Assembly: GCA_964525605.1 (NCBI GenBank)
Contig: CAZGKT010000005.1
Coordinates: 62,001-126,000, forward strand
From: CAVTWJ01 sp964525605
GTDB lineage: Bacteria; Oederibacteriota; Muellerivitia; Muellerivitales; Muellerivitaceae
Direction: 5' to 3'
Length of the DNA: 64,000 nucleotides
The position numbers and the translations under genes were made by a program. The notes beneath the pieces are model-generated. The model was not told where the DNA came from, made no database searches, and was given only the letters and a program-made list of their open reading frames with translations. Of the stretch, positions 42,839 to 51,753 are shown piece after piece (position 1 is the first letter of the stretch; every line of letters starts with the position of its first letter).

Positions 42839-44179
42839 GTGGGCTTAAAAACAAACAAATGGTTTTTTCTTCTCGCTTTGATCGCCAGTGTCACCTTGGC
42901 TCAAACCGTCAAACTGGAGGTCGTCCGCAACGTGCCGTCCACCTACATGTATCCCACGGACGGGTTCCTGCCCTTCAATATCCATCGGGGTACCCAAACC
43001 ATGCTTACCCTCATGGTTCCCGGCTGTTCCTTCAATGATCCGGCGGGTGTGGCTTGCGCCCTTCTCAAATCGGACCATGATCCCAAACAACCGCAAAATG
43101 ACGTGGTCATCACCTGCGTGGGAGTCAATTCGGGCGCGGGAGAAATTGTTTATAACGTGGGTTTGAAAGAACTGCGGCGGTTTGGAACTCAGGGATCGGG
43201 GGAAAAGCAGTTCCTGAACCCAACCGGCGTGTCGATCGACTCGGATGGCGATGTGGCTGTGGCCGACACGGGCAATGACCGCATCTGTCTTCTTCACCAT
43301 GACGGCATGCGCCTGACCTGGGTCAAGGCGGTGGGCAAAAAGGGAACGGCGCCGGGAGAGTTTTCCGCCCCGACAGGGGTGGCCTATGACTCCCAGGGCC
43401 ATTTGTATGTCACAGATTCGGGCAACAACCGTATCCAGATGATGAGCCGCAAGGGTCATTGCGTAGTCCTCCAGACCCCCGCCCTGGAATATCCCACGGG
43501 GATCGCGGCTATCGACGCCAAGGAAGCCTGGACCTTTTACCCACAGGGGCCCTATGCCGATCGATTGACCGTGATCGATCAGGGCGGCCAAAGATTAAGA
43601 ACGCTCACCCTGGATGGACAGCCGCTTTACCGCATCACGGCGCCCGATATGCCGGATGGACCGGTGAGTCTATGGGGTTGCGCCTTTGATTATTTCGGCA
43701 ACGTCATCGCCACGGATACGATCAAGGGATGTCTTCGAAAATTCGACAAGGACCTGCGATATGTCACCAGCTTTGGAACGGCAGGGGACGATGATTTCCA
43801 GTTCAACGAACCCCGGGGAATCGCCTTCAACCACCAGTTTGGCCAGGTGCTAGTCGCGGAGAAAAACAGCGTTCAGTATTTCTGGAACGGCACGGACGCG
43901 CTTGACCTGCGGCAGGAATCGGCGGGAAGCACCCTGAAATTCCCTTTCAAACTGACCGAACGTTCCCTACTGACCGCTGAAATACGCGACTCGAAGGGGA
44001 CTGTGGTGAAGCCGTTAGCGACAACCCAGGATTTGGAAATGGGACCCCAGGAACTGGATTGGACCCCGGACCCGGCCACGCCCAAGGGAACCTATTCGCT
44101 TTTCATGAAGCTCATGGCCACCTATTCCACCCGTGACCGAGTGGCGAAGGAAATCGAAATGCCAGTGACCTTACAATGA
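42839..44179 (+). CDS. exported NHL-propeller protein with FlgD-Ig-like end
   Basis: Predicted 446 residues. A signal peptide (LKTNKWFFLLALIASVTLA) is followed by an NHL beta-propeller, with clear blades such as FLNPTGVSIDSDGDVAVADTG and FSAPTGVAYDSQGHLYVTDSG. After it, residues about 355-445 (LKFPFKLTERSLLTAEIRDSKG) resemble an FlgD immunoglobulin domain. GTG at 42839 has AAGGA seven bases before it. An ATG nine codons earlier lies in a dispersed repeat and has no site, so it is probably fortuitous. The stop overlaps the next gene as ATGA. A role in secretion or surface assembly is likely but unproven. Confidence 0.72.
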   Translation: MGLKTNKWFFLLALIASVTLAQTVKLEVVRNVPSTYMYPTDGFLPFNIHRGTQTMLTLMVPGCSFNDPAGVACALLKSDHDPKQPQNDVVITCVGVNSGAGEIVYNVGLKELRRFGTQGSGEKQFLNPTGVSIDSDGDVAVADTGNDRICLLHHDGMRLTWVKAVGKKGTAPGEFSAPTGVAYDSQGHLYVTDSGNNRIQMMSRKGHCVVLQTPALEYPTGIAAIDAKEAWTFYPQGPYADRLTVIDQGGQRLRTLTLDGQPLYRITAPDMPDGPVSLWGCAFDYFGNVIATDTIKGCLRKFDKDLRYVTSFGTAGDDDFQFNEPRGIAFNHQFGQVLVAEKNSVQYFWNGTDALDLRQESAGSTLKFPFKLTERSLLTAEIRDSKGTVVKPLATTQDLEMGPQELDWTPDPATPKGTYSLFMKLMATYSTRDRVAKEIEMPVTLQ

Positions 44180-44679
44180 TACGAATCCTTGAGGTGGGTG
44201 GTTTCTTCTGTTTCGGCCTGGTTGGTTTATTAATACTGGGGTCCTATTCCTGTTCTTCCAAAAAAAGCCATCCCGACGGGAACACTATCAATTACAACGA
44301 CGGACTTTCCATCGCCAACCGGGTGTCGGATGACCTGGTCGAGGACAATTCCAAGGATCTTTTCGGTCTCTTGGACGAAGGTTTCACGACCCGGGTGGCC
44401 AACTCGACCGAGTTGGAAAAGTCGCTTCAGGACATGTATGCGCAATATGGAAAACCGGTTCGGGCCGATCTCAAGGCTTGTGAAATAGGTTACCGGGCGG
44501 ACGGCACCTACGAAAGACCGAGGCGAAGTTATGTTTACGCCTGCCAAACCACGAAGTATGCCTTGGGCAGTTATTTTGTGAAGGTGGAAGTGGTTCCCGC
44601 CCGTGATTTTTCCAAGCTGGTTACATCAGGGTTCGGCATCATTACCTATCCCAAAGGCATTCCGGCCTACCTGAAATAA
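44176..44679 (+). CDS. small predicted lipoprotein
   Basis: Predicted 167 residues. A hydrophobic signal ends in LGSYSC, with a probable lipidated Cys at residue 26, though the lipobox is not perfect. The mature part (DDLVEDNSKDLFGLLDEGF, then YGKPVRADLKACEIGYRADG) resembles the DUF3887/DUF4019 fold of small secreted proteins. The ATG overlaps the NHL gene stop as ATGA, so the two are translationally coupled and may form a complex. Confidence 0.6.
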   Translation: MIRILEVGGFFCFGLVGLLILGSYSCSSKKSHPDGNTINYNDGLSIANRVSDDLVEDNSKDLFGLLDEGFTTRVANSTELEKSLQDMYAQYGKPVRADLKACEIGYRADGTYERPRRSYVYACQTTKYALGSYFVKVEVVPARDFSKLVTSGFGIITYPKGIPAYLK

Positions 44680-44787
44680 AGTCGTACCTCCATTTCAAGG
44701 GACAACCGGATTTATTGATTTTTGGCTTATTTGGTGATTGGTTACTGAAAAGAAAATCAAAGTCAACAAAAGCTTATCCTAGCTGAT

Positions 44788-45684
44788 TCATGCTTTCCAT
44801 TCCTCGTAAGCTTCGGCGGCTGATTTCAAGAAGGTTGAACGCTTGGGTTTCCATCCCAAACCCAGGGCCCGGGTGGCCTTCACTTCCTGGTTCAGGGCCA
44901 GGGCGTCGGCGAAGGGGCCCATGACTTTTCGCGCGTCATCCACATGCCAGGAATGAACGTCCCCATTCATGCCGGCGCTATGGCTGATGGTCTTGGCGAT
45001 CAAAATGTACTGCAGGGGGCTTCCGTCCACACCGTGAAAGATGCCGGTCGATTTCTTTTCGAGGATGACGCGATAGAGACTGGCCAGGTCTTCCCGATGA
45101 ATGAGAGACCAAAAATTGGTTCCCTCGCCCACATAAGTGACGACGCCCTTGGTGGCGGCGTCATTCCAAAGACCGGAAAAAATGCCGGCCTTTCCCCCGT
45201 AAACCAGACCGGGACGAACCACAGCGGTCGAGAAATGGCCGTTACCACCCCCCAAAGCCAATTGTTCCACGGACGGACGCCAGGCCACCATGGGAAAGGG
45301 TTTGTCCGCAGGCGAGTCTTCGTCTACCGGGATGCCGCTGGTTTTTCCCAAAACCCAGACGCCGGAGGTATAAACGAAACTCTGGGTAATCCCCTGGGTA
45401 GTCATGGATTCCAACAGGCATTCAACTACTCCCCGGTCGATCTTGGCCATGTCGGGACCCATTTCGGCCGCGGTGTGGATAATGGCTTCGTTTTCGGCGG
45501 CCTGGCGGGCCCAAGCCTGCGGGGTTCTTAAATCACCCTGAACCGACTTGGCGCCCAGATTCTTGAGAAGGGTTTCCTTTTCGGGGTTGTGGAAGAGCCC
45601 GGTGACCGTATGGCCGCCTTCCACTAAATTTTTTACAACAGCGGTCCCGATATATCCCGTAGCGCCTGTGACGAATATTCTCAT
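44788..45684 (-). CDS. NAD(P)-dependent epimerase/dehydratase family protein
   Basis: Predicted 298 residues, an extended short-chain dehydrogenase. The nucleotide-binding motif TGATGYIGTAVV is at the N-terminus, with VQGDLRT for the adenine pocket. The active-site region reads SFVYTSGVWVLGKT, where the expected YxxxK is not obvious, so the catalysis may differ from sugar epimerases; it resembles the NmrA/atypical group. The ATG at 45684 has GGGGAG six bases upstream; an ATG seven codons earlier overlaps that site. It is monocistronic and leftward. Substrate unknown. Confidence 0.75.
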   Translation of the reverse strand: MRIFVTGATGYIGTAVVKNLVEGGHTVTGLFHNPEKETLLKNLGAKSVQGDLRTPQAWARQAAENEAIIHTAAEMGPDMAKIDRGVVECLLESMTTQGITQSFVYTSGVWVLGKTSGIPVDEDSPADKPFPMVAWRPSVEQLALGGGNGHFSTAVVRPGLVYGGKAGIFSGLWNDAATKGVVTYVGEGTNFWSLIHREDLASLYRVILEKKSTGIFHGVDGSPLQYILIAKTISHSAGMNGDVHSWHVDDARKVMGPFADALALNQEVKATRALGLGWKPKRSTFLKSAAEAYEEWKA

Positions 45685-45915
45685 GGAACTCTCCCCTTCA
45701 TTCATTGGTTGGTGGCCGTATTGTGCGAATCCGGCGCTGGATAAGCAAGGGAGAAGAGGTGAACGGGTTGTCTAATGGCGCCGGGTTAGTTGAATTCGAT
45801 TTGGCCTTACTCTTTTTGCGGTGGAGAGATGATAAAATAAGGCAGTAAATCGTTTTGAATGACGACGCCGGGCTTTTGAATATCGTCGGGTGTTTCTACC
45901 CTGAAAGGAAAGAGA

Positions 45916-46383
45916 ATGAAATCCTTATATGTTCAAGGTTTAATTTTGACCTTGGTTTTCTACGTTCATGGTTTGAGCGCTCAAACGATTAAAGACCCCT
46001 TCAAGAGTCAGTACGGGGTTGTTTCCCTCTATTGCACCGTTCCGGACAACGACCAGCACCATTTCACGGATATGTATTTCCGTCTGGGGTGGAATGGAAA
46101 GACCCCCAACACTATCGCCGTTCAGTTCGTGAACCATGGTTACGAAACCCGCAAGTTCAAATTCGCCGTCAAGGATGTGACGTCCAAAAAAATGATCGTT
46201 CTGGATATGGCGCATAATTCCCGTTTTGGGACCGAAACTTTAAAAGCCGGTTCGGAGGGCGCCATCTGGTCGGGATCGGTCGATGACATCAAAGACGGCC
46301 TTTCCCTGCATATCTGGACCAGCGCAGGCGACGATCTGGAAAAAGCCCCCATGTCCCTCGCCGAGCACCATTGCGTCGACTAG
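45916..46383 (+). CDS. secreted protein of unknown function
   Basis: Predicted 155 residues with a signal peptide (MKSLYVQGLILTLVFYVHGLSA). The mature part is beta-rich (TIAVQFVNHGYETRKFKFAVKD) with two cysteines, one near each end. AAAGGA precedes the ATG. I do not recognise a family. It stands 47 bases before the hotdog/SDR gene on the same strand and could be part of the same transcript. Confidence 0.55.
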   Translation: MKSLYVQGLILTLVFYVHGLSAQTIKDPFKSQYGVVSLYCTVPDNDQHHFTDMYFRLGWNGKTPNTIAVQFVNHGYETRKFKFAVKDVTSKKMIVLDMAHNSRFGTETLKAGSEGAIWSGSVDDIKDGLSLHIWTSAGDDLEKAPMSLAEHHCVD

Positions 46384-46430
46384 CCCAGTTCCCATTCGGT
46401 TTGCCACACCGCCCCGAAAAGGAAAATTGA

Positions 46431-47852
46431 GTGTTTTTTTCCGCCCAAAAACATTTTGAAGCGACGGACCAGGCGCGCTTCGCGGAAGCCTCGGGTGACT
46501 GGAACCCCATGCATATGGACCCCCTGGCGGCCCGTCGTACCCAGATGGGGGCTCCCGTCGTCCACGGAATGCATCTGGTCCTTTCTTGCTTGGATTCTTT
46601 CTCCCAAACCTCAAATGCCCCGACTTCCCTATCCGGGATTTCCGTCCAATTTTTAAAACCCGTTTTCGTGGGGGAAACCCCGTCCTTCACGGCCTCGAGC
46701 CTCGACCCGCTTAAGTTGACGGCGCAAGTGGAAGGGGTGAAGGTCATGACCCTCGGCCTCACTCCGGGTCCGGGCGAAAAGTTCCCCAGTCCGAGTCATG
46801 ACCCGGCGACCCCGGCGCAAGGCGTCCGGATTCCCAAGGATAAGAGCTTCGGTGAAATCGAGAAGGCAACCGGGGTAACGGGACGGATCGTTCTTTCGGA
46901 CCGTCCCGAAAAGTTGTTTCCGAACGCAGCTCGCTGGATCGGGAACAACCGGGTCAATGCCCTGGCGGCATTCTCGGCGCTGGTGGGGATGGAATGTCCG
47001 GGGCTCCACTCCATATTCGTCGGCTTGAACGTCCGCCTGACGGCCGATGATCCATCGGATCATCTGGAGTATGCCGTGCTTTCAACGGATGACCGTTTTC
47101 GGCGGGTCAAAATGAGCTTAAGGGGCGGTGGATGGGAGGGCGCGGCGGACGCCGCCGTCCGGAAACCCCCCGTGGTCCAGTCGAGCATCCGTGAAATCGC
47201 CGGAAAAATCCAAACCGGAAGTTTCAAGGGTCAAAGGGTGCTCGTGGTGGGAGGGTCGCGGGGAATCGGGGAATACACGGCGAAGGCTCTCGCGGCAGGA
47301 GGCGCCCAGGTCGTTTTCACTTACGCCGTGGGCCTGGCGGAAGCGCAGTCCCTTTTGGATGAGATCAGAACTTTTGGCGGCCAAGTTGAGGCCCGACCCT
47401 ATGATGTTCTTCTTCCCGCCGAGTCGCAACTAAACCCGCTCCCTATGATCCCGACCCATGCTTATTATTTCGCCACCTGTCGAATTTCCCCCGTCCGGAA
47501 AGAATCATTTGATCCCGCGCTTTACGAGCAATTCCACCGGTTCTATGTCACGGGTTTTTTCGATCTTTGCTCAGCCCTACACAAAAAGAACGCTACCTTT
47601 TCGGTTTTCTATCCCTCGTCCATTTACGTCAACCCGGATGGCAGGCCCAAGGGCCTGGCCGAGTACGCCAAGGCCAAAACCGAGGGGGAAGCGCTTTGCG
47701 CCGACCTGGGGAATCTTTTGCCGGGCGTGAAGGTCCATTTGAAGAGACTTCCTCGGCTCCCGACCGACCAAACTGCGAGCCTGGGACCCATCGCCGGGGA
47801 AGAACCGATGGATTCCTTTTTGCCCTTGATTATGGAAATGCAAGGCCGATGA
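46431..47852 (+). CDS. double-hotdog dehydratase fused to short-chain reductase
   Basis: Predicted 473 residues. The N-terminal MaoC-type hotdog has catalytic D23 and H28 (ASGDWNPMHMDPLA) and APVVHGMHLV. A second hotdog follows (LVGMECPGLHSIFVGLNVRL). Residues about 265-470 are a short-chain dehydrogenase with cofactor motif VVGGSRGIGEYTAK, serine in YPSSIY and catalytic YxxxK in EYAKAKTEGE. The order suggests reversible hydration of an enoyl thioester plus ketone reduction, as in beta-hydroxyacyl synthesis. GTG has AAGGA seven bases upstream. It directly precedes the FkbH/ACP/MBOAT/SGNH operon and could make the acyl group it transfers; that is inference. Confidence 0.78.
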   Translation: MFFSAQKHFEATDQARFAEASGDWNPMHMDPLAARRTQMGAPVVHGMHLVLSCLDSFSQTSNAPTSLSGISVQFLKPVFVGETPSFTASSLDPLKLTAQVEGVKVMTLGLTPGPGEKFPSPSHDPATPAQGVRIPKDKSFGEIEKATGVTGRIVLSDRPEKLFPNAARWIGNNRVNALAAFSALVGMECPGLHSIFVGLNVRLTADDPSDHLEYAVLSTDDRFRRVKMSLRGGGWEGAADAAVRKPPVVQSSIREIAGKIQTGSFKGQRVLVVGGSRGIGEYTAKALAAGGAQVVFTYAVGLAEAQSLLDEIRTFGGQVEARPYDVLLPAESQLNPLPMIPTHAYYFATCRISPVRKESFDPALYEQFHRFYVTGFFDLCSALHKKNATFSVFYPSSIYVNPDGRPKGLAEYAKAKTEGEALCADLGNLLPGVKVHLKRLPRLPTDQTASLGPIAGEEPMDSFLPLIMEMQGR

Positions 47853-47929
47853 AGGCGCTTCGCGGGTTCCCCCATTGAAGCCGCCTGCTGTCCTTCATAC
47901 GGAACGGGAATTGGTGTTCTTCTTTCCCT

Positions 47930-47935
47930 TATAAT
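47930..47935 (+). promoter_or_regulatory. -10 box TATAAT before the FkbH operon
   Basis: TATAAT in the context TTATAATGCACCC lies 36 bases before the FkbH ATG. It fits the TAYAATG pattern and implies that the four-gene acyl-transfer operon has its own promoter, apart from the hotdog/SDR gene. Confidence 0.45.
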
Positions 47936-47971
47936 GCACCCCATGTTAATGTTCCCCGGAATCGACCCTTT

Positions 47972-49870
47972 ATGAACTTTTATTGGCTCCCACGGCATAC
48001 GGAGTTCTCCAAACAAATCAGCGCGATTAAAAAAGTACCGACGGGAGAAAGCTGGACCCTGCTGACCGCGATCGCCCAGTATGACCTCAATTTCCTGGAG
48101 ACCCTGCAGGTCGACAAGCTCTTGAAGGAAAAATTCGGAGAGGCCCCTCCCCCCTCCATCACCACTCCGCCGGTTCGATTGGCCCTTTTGAGTTCCTCCA
48201 CGGTGGATCAGCTCCTGCCCGGCATCCGGGTGGGGGGCCTGCGGCGGAACCTGTGGATTTCAACCTATGTGACCGATTACGGACAATCGCTTCAAGAGCT
48301 CATGGACCCCCTGTCCCGGCTGCATCGATTCAAGCCGACCGTGGTTTTAGTCACTGTGGATGCCTGGAGTCTTTTCGGCACCCAACCCCTGGGCCTGACC
48401 GCCGAAGCCGCGTCCTCCAAACTCCAACAGGCTCTGGATAAGGTTCAGAATCTTTGGCATCTTTCCCGCGAGAAATTCGGATGCCGCGTCATCCAACAAA
48501 CCGCCCTCCCGCTTCATCCGCCCCTGATGGGCCAGAATGAGCAAAGACTCCCGGATTCGCCTTCCCATCTTCTGAATGTATTCCATGCGCGCCTACGGGA
48601 AATGGCCGATGAACAAAAAGTGGATCTTTTGGACGTGAACGGCTGGGCAGGAAAGGACGGGTTGAAAGAGTGGCATAACCCCGTCCTGTGGCATCAAGCC
48701 AAACAAGAAGTGAGTCCCGCGGCAGGCCCGATGTATGGGGAATGGGTCGCCCGGATATTGGCCGCCCAGCTGGGCCGGTCCTTCAAATGCCTGGTATTGG
48801 ACCTGGATCAAACCCTCTGGGGCGGGGTGATCGGGGACGACGGTTTAGCGGGAATCCAATTGGGGCAGGGAAACGGAGTGAGCGAGGCCTTTTCCGCGTT
48901 TCAACGCTTTGTCCGGGACCTGAAATGGCGAGGGGTGATCCTGGCGGTCTGTTCCAAAAATGACGAGGCAACCGCGAAGGAGCCCTTTGACCGTCATCCG
49001 GAAATGATTTTAAAAAGATCGGATATCGCCTGTTTCATCGCCAATTGGAAAGATAAAGCCACGAACCTAAGGGAAATTGCCAGACAGCTGAATATCGGAT
49101 TGGACTCGCTGGTTTTTGTGGATGACAACCCCTTTGAGCGCAATCAGGTTCGGGAAGCATTACCCATGGTCGCCGTTCCCGAAATGCCGGAAGATCCGGC
49201 GTACTATCCGGACTGCATCGCCTCCGCCGGATATTTTGAGGCCCTTTCCTTAACGGAAGATGATCTGGCCCGAGGCGAGCAATATCAAAAAAACATTGAG
49301 CGCTCCCAATTCCAGGCCTCCTTCAGCGACATGTCCGGTTATCTCAAGGGCCTGGAGATGAAATTAATCTGGGGCCCGTTTGACCCTCTCAGTTTGTCTC
49401 GGGTGACCCAGCTCCTGAACAAAACCAATCAATTCAACCTGACGACCCGCCGCTACTCGGAGGAACAGGCCGCCCAGTTCGCCGCCCGCCCGGACGCGGT
49501 GACCCTGAAGTGCCGCCTGACGGACCGTTTCGGGGATAACGGGATCATCGGGGTGATGATCGCGCTGGAACAAAAGGAAGGGGATTGGGTCATTGATATA
49601 TGGCTCATGAGTTGCCGGGTACTGGGCCGGGGAGTGGAGCAGGCCATGTTGGACCTGTTGGCGGAGGCGGTCGAGAAAAAGGGAGCGCGCAGGCTGATCG
49701 GTCAATATTTTCCCACCGCGAAAAATGGCATGGTGAAGAATCTTTTCTCGGACCTGGGATTTAAATTGCTCAACGCGGATTCGGATGGGTCTGCCCGATG
49801 GGAGTTAAAACTCGACTCGAAATGGAAGTTTGATTACCACCTCTTGTGCGAAAGGGAAAAGGAACCATGA
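47972..49870 (+). CDS. FkbH-like HAD-IIIC protein with C-terminal acetyltransferase fold
   Basis: Predicted 632 residues. The first 270 form an SGNH-like domain without clear catalytic serine. Then comes a HAD-IIIC domain with D277xD279xT281 (LVLDLDQTLWGG), VCSKND and VFVDDNPFERNQV. The last 150 residues have the GNAT-like pattern of this family (FNLTTRRYSEEQ, GRGVEQAMLDLL). FkbH proteins load glyceryl or similar acyl groups from phosphorylated precursors onto acyl carrier proteins in polyketide and surface-glycan pathways. The stop overlaps the ACP start as ATGA, so ACP is the likely acceptor. Confidence 0.88.
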   Translation: MNFYWLPRHTEFSKQISAIKKVPTGESWTLLTAIAQYDLNFLETLQVDKLLKEKFGEAPPPSITTPPVRLALLSSSTVDQLLPGIRVGGLRRNLWISTYVTDYGQSLQELMDPLSRLHRFKPTVVLVTVDAWSLFGTQPLGLTAEAASSKLQQALDKVQNLWHLSREKFGCRVIQQTALPLHPPLMGQNEQRLPDSPSHLLNVFHARLREMADEQKVDLLDVNGWAGKDGLKEWHNPVLWHQAKQEVSPAAGPMYGEWVARILAAQLGRSFKCLVLDLDQTLWGGVIGDDGLAGIQLGQGNGVSEAFSAFQRFVRDLKWRGVILAVCSKNDEATAKEPFDRHPEMILKRSDIACFIANWKDKATNLREIARQLNIGLDSLVFVDDNPFERNQVREALPMVAVPEMPEDPAYYPDCIASAGYFEALSLTEDDLARGEQYQKNIERSQFQASFSDMSGYLKGLEMKLIWGPFDPLSLSRVTQLLNKTNQFNLTTRRYSEEQAAQFAARPDAVTLKCRLTDRFGDNGIIGVMIALEQKEGDWVIDIWLMSCRVLGRGVEQAMLDLLAEAVEKKGARRLIGQYFPTAKNGMVKNLFSDLGFKLLNADSDGSARWELKLDSKWKFDYHLLCEREKEP

Positions 49871-50118
49871 GCCAGTCCGAGATTCTGGAGAGGTTGAAGA
49901 AAATATTTGTCCAGGTGCTGGGGGAGGATTCGCTGGTTCTGACTCCCGCCACCACCGCGGAGGATGTTCCCGGATGGGACTCGTTCAACCACATCAACAT
50001 CATTGTCGGGGCTGAGATGGAATTCGGCGTTAAGTTTTCCGCTTCCGAGCTGGAGGATTTAAAAAACGTGGGGGACTTTGTAGCCCTGATTGAAAAACGG
50101 ATGACGAAGAAGCATTAA
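49867..50118 (+). CDS. acyl carrier protein
   Basis: Predicted 83 residues with four helices. The phosphopantetheine attachment serine is S39 in GWDSFNHINI (the usual DSL is DSF here, as in many FkbH-associated carriers). The ATG at 49867 overlaps the FkbH stop. A GTG- or ATG-type extension to 49846 would lie within FkbH and adds only MRKGKGT. As a stand-alone carrier in this operon, it probably receives the acyl group from FkbH and delivers it to the MBOAT protein. Confidence 0.9.
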   Translation: MSQSEILERLKKIFVQVLGEDSLVLTPATTAEDVPGWDSFNHINIIVGAEMEFGVKFSASELEDLKNVGDFVALIEKRMTKKH

Positions 50119-50144
50119 GCTCATGGACACTCTAAGGATCGGCC

Positions 50145-51740
50145 TTGCTCTTTAACTCGATCACCTTCTTCGTCTTTTTCCTTCCCCTGTCCCTCCTGTT
50201 TTATTTTCTATTGGGCGCTTTTCGAATGGACGCCGCCAAATTCTGGCTGGCGGCCCTGTCGTTCCTCTTTTACGGCTGGTGGAATCCCAGCTTCTTACTG
50301 CTCCTGGCCGTTTCGATCCTCTTTAATTATTGCTGTGGCTATCTCATCCAGGTTTTTCAGGAAAAACCCAAGATTTCCACCTTTATCCTCGCCGCCGGGA
50401 TTACGGCTAATTTAGGGGCCCTTTTCTATTACAAGTATCTGCTTGCCCTGTTCGACTTTTTTCACTCGCACAACCTGTTCCAGGGTGTTTCCTGGGGAAG
50501 CGCCATCCTGCCGCTGGGCATTTCCTTTTTCACTTTCACCCAGATTGGATTCCTGATCGACGCCCAGGGCGGCAATGCCCACGAAAAAGGATTTCTGGAA
50601 TACGTTCTGTTCGTGTCCTTCTTTCCCCATTTGATCGCCGGCCCGATCCTGCACCATCGCGAGATCATGCCCCAGTTCGCCAAAAAAGAGACCTACGCCT
50701 GGAACTGGGGAAATATGGCGGTGGGTATCTCGCTATTCATCCTGGGCCTGGCGAAAAAAGTTTTAATTGCCGACTCATTAGCCCCGATCGCTAACGATAT
50801 TTTCAGGCATACGGCGGATAAACATATATGGGAGGCCTGGACGGGGGTGATGGCTTATTCCCTCCAGCTCTATTTTGATTTCGCGGGTTACTCGGAAATG
50901 GCCCTGGGGCTGGCGCGGATGTTCAACGTCAAGTTCCCCGCCAATTTCGACTCGCCCTATAAAAGCACCAGCATCATCGATTTCTGGCAGAGATGGCATA
51001 TTTCCCTGACTCGCTATTTGACACTCTACCTGTACAACCCCATTAGCCTTTGGATCATGCGCCGGCGCGCGGCCAGGGGTTTAGCCCTGCTCAAACCGGG
51101 GGAGACTACCCTGGAAGGCTTCCTGGTCATGCTGGCCGGACCGACTCTTTTCACCATCATTCTGGCGGGGGTCTGGCACGGGGCCGGGTTGAATTTCTTC
51201 ATCTTCGGGCTATTGCATGGGGTTTACTTGTGCGTCAATCACGCTTGGAGATGGTTCGGGCCCAGGCGGCCGACCGTGCCCGGAAGCCGGTTGGGGTCCT
51301 GGCTGGACGGGGCCTGGAAATGGGGTTTGACCTACCTTTCGGTTTTGATCGCTCAGGTTTTTTTCAGGGCCAAATCGGCCGGGGACGCGTGGGGATTGAT
51401 TCAATCGATGATGGGGAGAGGAACGGGGGATAGCGCGGGAGGAGCCGAGGGAGTGGTGGAATCGATTTTGGATTATTTCGGCGCGCCCGTCCAATACTGG
51501 AACTACTCCTATTCCTTCCTGACCCTGGCTGTCGCTTATCTTTTTGTCCTGGTCATGCCCAATGTTCTCCAGCTTTTTGAGAGGGAAGGGGCGTCCTTGA
51601 CGAAAGTCCGGTCCGCTCCCGCTTTTTTATCTTTTCAATTCCGCCCGAATTTCCTGTGGGCATTCTTGCTGGCGGTTTTGGCCGTGATCACCCTGCTGAT
51701 GGTGACGGGTAACAGCGAATTCTTGTACTTCCGTTTTTGA
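50145..51740 (+). CDS. MBOAT-family membrane O-acyltransferase
   Basis: Predicted 531 residues, polytopic. The start FNSITFFVFFLPLSLLFYFLL and LPLGISFFTFTQIGFLIDA are family signatures of AlgI/DltB-type MBOATs. The catalytic histidine is H345 (GVWHGAGLNFFIFG). DSPYKSTSIIDFWQRWHISLTRY matches the alginate-acetylase and DltB subgroup. The start is TTG with AAGGA six bases upstream. It should pass a carrier-bound acyl group across the membrane to the SGNH protein encoded next. Confidence 0.93.
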   Translation: MLFNSITFFVFFLPLSLLFYFLLGAFRMDAAKFWLAALSFLFYGWWNPSFLLLLAVSILFNYCCGYLIQVFQEKPKISTFILAAGITANLGALFYYKYLLALFDFFHSHNLFQGVSWGSAILPLGISFFTFTQIGFLIDAQGGNAHEKGFLEYVLFVSFFPHLIAGPILHHREIMPQFAKKETYAWNWGNMAVGISLFILGLAKKVLIADSLAPIANDIFRHTADKHIWEAWTGVMAYSLQLYFDFAGYSEMALGLARMFNVKFPANFDSPYKSTSIIDFWQRWHISLTRYLTLYLYNPISLWIMRRRAARGLALLKPGETTLEGFLVMLAGPTLFTIILAGVWHGAGLNFFIFGLLHGVYLCVNHAWRWFGPRRPTVPGSRLGSWLDGAWKWGLTYLSVLIAQVFFRAKSAGDAWGLIQSMMGRGTGDSAGGAEGVVESILDYFGAPVQYWNYSYSFLTLAVAYLFVLVMPNVLQLFEREGASLTKVRSAPAFLSFQFRPNFLWAFLLAVLAVITLLMVTGNSEFLYFRF

Positions 51741-51753
51741 GGGAATGATAAAA

